Origin: Streptomyces flaveolus
Lineage (GTDB): Bacteria; Actinomycetota; Actinomycetes; Streptomycetales; Streptomycetaceae
Length of the DNA stretch: 35,385 bases
Direction: 5' to 3'
Assembly (NCBI RefSeq): GCF_000716535.1
Contig: NZ_JNWV01000063.1
Span: forward strand, 1 to 35,385
The translations under genes and the position numbers were made by a program. Positions 33,285-35,385 of the stretch are shown piece by piece; position 1 is the stretch's first letter, and each line of letters opens with the position of its first letter. The notes beneath the pieces were generated by a model. It saw nothing but the letters and a program-made list of their open reading frames with translations, did no database searches and was not told the DNA's origin.

Positions 33285-33641
33285 GTGCCGGGTATGGGGA
33301 GTGGGCGGTGGGGATGGATTGTTCCGGATGGCTTGTGGGAGATCGCGAGGCCGCTGCTGCCGTCGGCGCGGGTGCGTCCGCAGGGCGGTGGGGTCGCGAA
33401 CATTGATGACGAGGCGGTTTTCGCTGCGATCGTCTACGTGCTGGTCAGTGGCTGCGCCTGGCGGGCCCTGCCGCCGTGCTTCGGGGCGTCGAAGTCGACG
33501 GTGCATCGCCGGTTCCTCATCTGGTCCCGGGCCGGCGTCTGGGGGCAGCTGCACGAGAAGGTGCTCCAGCTCCTGGACGGCCAGGACCTGATCGATCTAT
33601 CGCGCGCTGTCCTCGACTCCGCCCATGTCCGCGCTAAAAAG
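33285..33641 (+). pseudogene. IS5-family transposase C, 5' part, interrupted by IS110
   Basis: GTG 33285 or ATG 33294 starts the frame. It reads GWIVPDGLWEIARPLLPSAR, VRPQGGGVANIDDEAVFAAI, VSGCAWRALPPCFGASKSTV, HRRFLIWSRAGVWGQLHEKV and the first catalytic Asp in VLDSAHVRAKK. It stops at the IS110 boundary after the AAG codon 33639-33641; the residues that follow in this frame (CPSGFRQTV) come from IS110. The continuation lies at 35102 onward. Some IS5 subgroups make this protein from two frames by -1 frameshifting at exactly this A/G run; here the two halves are joined in frame only if six G residues are restored. Confidence 0.88.
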
Positions 33642-33658
33642 TGCCCCTCTGGCTTCCG

Positions 33659-34861
33659 TCAAACGGTATTGATCTTGGGCGGTTCGTAGAACGTGCCGTC
33701 GCGGAGCATGGCGAAGAGGACGTCGATGCGGCGTCGGGCCAGGCAGACGATCGCGGCGACGTGGTGTTTTCCCTCGCGTCGTTTCCTGTCGTAGTAGGCC
33801 CGGGAGGCGGGCTGGGACAGTGAGGCGAACGCAGCGAGGTAGAAGGCTCGCTTGAGCTGTTTGTTGCCTCGCCGTGCCGGGTGCTCGCCGCGGATCGAGG
33901 AGCCGGACCGGCGGGTGGCGGGTGCCAGACCGGCGTAGGCGGCGAGGTGGCCTGCGGTGGCGAAGCCGCTGCCGTCACCGACGTCGATCAGGATGCGGGC
34001 TGCGGTCCTGACCCCGATGCCCGGCATCGAGGTCAGGACCTGGGAAAGAGGGTGTGCCTCCAGCAGTTCCTCGATCCTGGCGGCGAGGAGTCGGCGCTGG
34101 CCGAGCACGGCGGCCAGCGAAGCGGCCAGGCTGGGGATGATCAGCGCAGCAGCGTCGGTGCCGGGCACGACGACGCTCTGTTCATCGAGCGCGTCGAAGA
34201 TGTCCTCGACGAGCCGTTCTGCCATGCGCGGTGCCTTGGTCCGCAGCAGGGATATCAGCCGTCGTCTGCCGGCTTTCCGTAACTGGGCTGGGGATCCGTG
34301 GCGTTCGAGCAGGAACAGGACGGCCGGGTGCTCCAGGCGAGGACCCAGGACCCGCTCGAGCGAGGGATGGATCTGGGTCAGCAGCCCGCGCAGACGGTTC
34401 TTGGTGCGGGTGACCTCGCCGGCCAGGTCATCGTCGAATCCCACGATCATGTTCAGCTCGGCGACGGTCTCGTCGTCCGGCGCCAGGTCCCGCAGGGTGT
34501 GCGGCATGGTGCGGGCGGCATCGGCGATGACCGCAGCGTCCCGGGCGTCGGTCTTGGACTCACCGGGGTAGAGGTCGGCGATCCGCCGCATCGTCAGTCC
34601 CGGCAGATAGGCGACACGACAGCCGGCATCCCGCGCGACGGCAAGCGGCAGAGCCCCGATCGAGGCCGGCTGGTCCACCACGACCAACACCGTTCCGTGC
34701 CTGGACTGGAGTTTCTCGAACAGCTCACGCAGCCGCGGTTCAGTGTTGGGCAGCGGTTTGTCGAACACCTTCTTGCCCGCCGGAGTCAGGGCGGTCCCGT
34801 GATGCTCACCCTTACCGACGTCCAGCCCGAGGTAGACATCGATCCCACCCGCGTCGCTCAC
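33659..34861 (-). CDS. IS110-family transposase (DEDD plus serine domain)
   Basis: The product is 400 aa, starting at GTG 34859-34861 after GGGGAGGG. The N-terminal RuvC-like DEDD domain has D in YLGLDVGKGEHHGTALTPAG, then GTVLVVVDQPASIGALPLAV and ESKTDARDAAVIADAAR with the later acidic residues. A coiled middle part follows. The C-terminal serine-transposase domain has SMPGIGVRTAARILIDVGDG, GHLAAYAGLAPATRRSGSSI, RGEHPARRGNKQLKRAFYLA, AAFASLSQ with the probable catalytic Ser, and the end RRRIDVLFAMLRDGTFYEPP. All domains are complete. IS110 enzymes act as RNA-guided recombinases with a bridge RNA from the element's non-coding end. Confidence 0.93.
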   Translation of the reverse strand: MSDAGGIDVYLGLDVGKGEHHGTALTPAGKKVFDKPLPNTEPRLRELFEKLQSRHGTVLVVVDQPASIGALPLAVARDAGCRVAYLPGLTMRRIADLYPGESKTDARDAAVIADAARTMPHTLRDLAPDDETVAELNMIVGFDDDLAGEVTRTKNRLRGLLTQIHPSLERVLGPRLEHPAVLFLLERHGSPAQLRKAGRRRLISLLRTKAPRMAERLVEDIFDALDEQSVVVPGTDAAALIIPSLAASLAAVLGQRRLLAARIEELLEAHPLSQVLTSMPGIGVRTAARILIDVGDGSGFATAGHLAAYAGLAPATRRSGSSIRGEHPARRGNKQLKRAFYLAAFASLSQPASRAYYDRKRREGKHHVAAIVCLARRRIDVLFAMLRDGTFYEPPKINTV

Positions 34862-35101
34862 TCACCCTCCCCAGCAGACACCCTTCCCGGCCTCCGCTGC
34901 GGCATCAGCGTGCCGGCATCCACGTTACGAAGGCCTGTCCATCCCAGAGAGTGCGGATGAAGCGGTCATGCCCCTGATCAGCGGTCTGCCAATGCCTCCC
35001 GGCCCGGTGACACCACTTTTTCGACCATGATCGACAAGGGGCGCAAGTCATACCGGACCCGGAGACCGGGAACCCCGTTGCGGGGCCACGAAAAAGGTAA
35101 C
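34862..35101 (-). ncRNA. Candidate IS110 bridge-RNA (seekRNA) region
   Basis: These 240 non-coding bases lie between the 5' end of the IS110 element and its transposase start, the place where IS110-subgroup elements encode their structured bridge RNA. The sequence has hairpin potential, for example ggagaccgggaaccccgttgc against cggggcc-type segments near 35071-35087. No good protein frame fills it. The exact RNA ends, loops and guide segments cannot be fixed by eye. Confidence 0.4.
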
Positions 35102-35385
35102 GGGGGCGAACTTGCAGGTCCGAGCCCCGTGGACCGGGGTAAGCCCGGTTCCAAGATGCACGTCCTGTCGGATGCGAACGGACTGCCTCTACGCGTCGGA
35201 CTCTCCGCAGCCAACACCCACGACAGCCTCGCTCTGAAGCCGATGCTGTCCCATTTCCACATGGGACACGAATCCCACGCGAACGATTCCAAGCCCGGGC
35301 GTCTTCACGCCGACAAGGCGTACGACATCCCTCACCTGCGGCGATGGTTATGGGGCAAGCACATCGGCGTCCGCATCGCACGCAA
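35102..35385 (+). pseudogene. IS5-family transposase C, 3' part (runs off the window)
   Basis: Resuming right after the IS110 element, the plus strand reads GGELAGPSPVDRGKPGSKMH, VLSDANGLPLRVGLSAANTH, PGRLHADKAYDIPHLRRWLW and GKHIGVRIARK to the window edge. This is the normal continuation of VRAKK in IS5-type transposases, with the second catalytic Asp in HADKAYD. The gene end and catalytic Glu lie outside the window. Removing 33642-35101 restores a single reading frame. Confidence 0.85.

Larger units (their letters stand above)
33642..35101 (-). mobile_element. IS110-family element inserted in IS5-C (~1460 bp)
   Basis: The boundaries are set by the interrupted transposase C: gctaaaaag ends at 33641 and gggggcgaactt resumes at 35102. 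There are no terminal inverted repeats and no target duplication, as expected for IS110. The transposase lies close (17 nt) to the 33642 end and leaves a 240-bp leader on the other side, the layout of the IS110 subgroup. AAAAAG occurs at both junctions, so the true core could shift by a few bases. Confidence 0.8.
33255..35385 (+). mobile_element. IS5-family element C, split by IS110 and running off the window
   Basis: The left end is gaccgtgtcctacatggtcag from about 33255, a typical end of Streptomyces IS5-type elements. The transposase gene is in two pieces, 33285-33641 and 35102 to the window end, with a complete IS110 element between. The right end is beyond the window. Confidence 0.75.

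Overview
The window reads as high-GC actinobacterial DNA, almost certainly Streptomyces. Third codon positions are nearly all G or C, GTG and TTG starts follow GGAGG-type ribosome sites, and it carries a pSAM2-type RepSA/Xis/Int cassette, actinobacterial secreted YD-repeat (RHS) and LamG giants, a DUF4253 protein and Streptomyces-type IS5/IS110/IS256/ISL3 transposases. Gene decay and insertion-sequence density mark it as accessory DNA, such as a genomic island, chromosome arm or plasmid segment. No tRNA, rRNA or CRISPR array was seen.

Layout. (1) 1-5446: the tail of an ISL3 transposase cuts the 3' end of a small minus-strand gene. Then come a decayed fragment, a repeat-rich spacer, a 316-aa uncharacterised protein, a frameshifted ADP-ribosylglycohydrolase, an uncharacterised 161-aa minus-strand gene and an IS256 element cut off at its 3' end. 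(2) 5447-8888: remnant of a pSAM2-like integrative element, made of a broken membrane-protein gene followed by tightly coupled repSA, xis and int. No transfer genes remain. (3) 8896-23035: the core of the window. A 2372-aa secreted YD-repeat protein ends in a Hint autoprocessing domain and a ~109-aa variable tip. It overlaps by 4 nt a 169-aa gene that should be its immunity protein. Divergently, across 335 bp, lies a 2059-aa secreted protein with a DNRLRE-like region, an apparently inactivated SGNH/GDSL-like domain and two tandem LamG domains. A perfect hairpin terminator ends the locus. (4) 23126-26990: a graveyard of IS110 pieces, a frameshifted integrase and a many-times-broken replication-relaxation gene, with one intact GNAT acetyltransferase. 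(5) 27119-30957: an immunity-like 301-aa gene, a DUF4253 gene, an intact IS5-type element placed just upstream of it, a helicase-associated remnant and an uncharacterised 174-aa gene. (6) 31024 to the window end: three IS5-family elements abutting one another, the third split by an intact IS110 element whose 5' leader is a candidate bridge-RNA gene.

How it works together: the divergent RHS/LamG pair plus immunity gene is the only large intact functional unit and the best candidate for an undescribed cell-surface conflict system. The rest records repeated integration and loss of mobile elements around it. Family names come from recognition of motifs without database searches. Statements on activity are inference.
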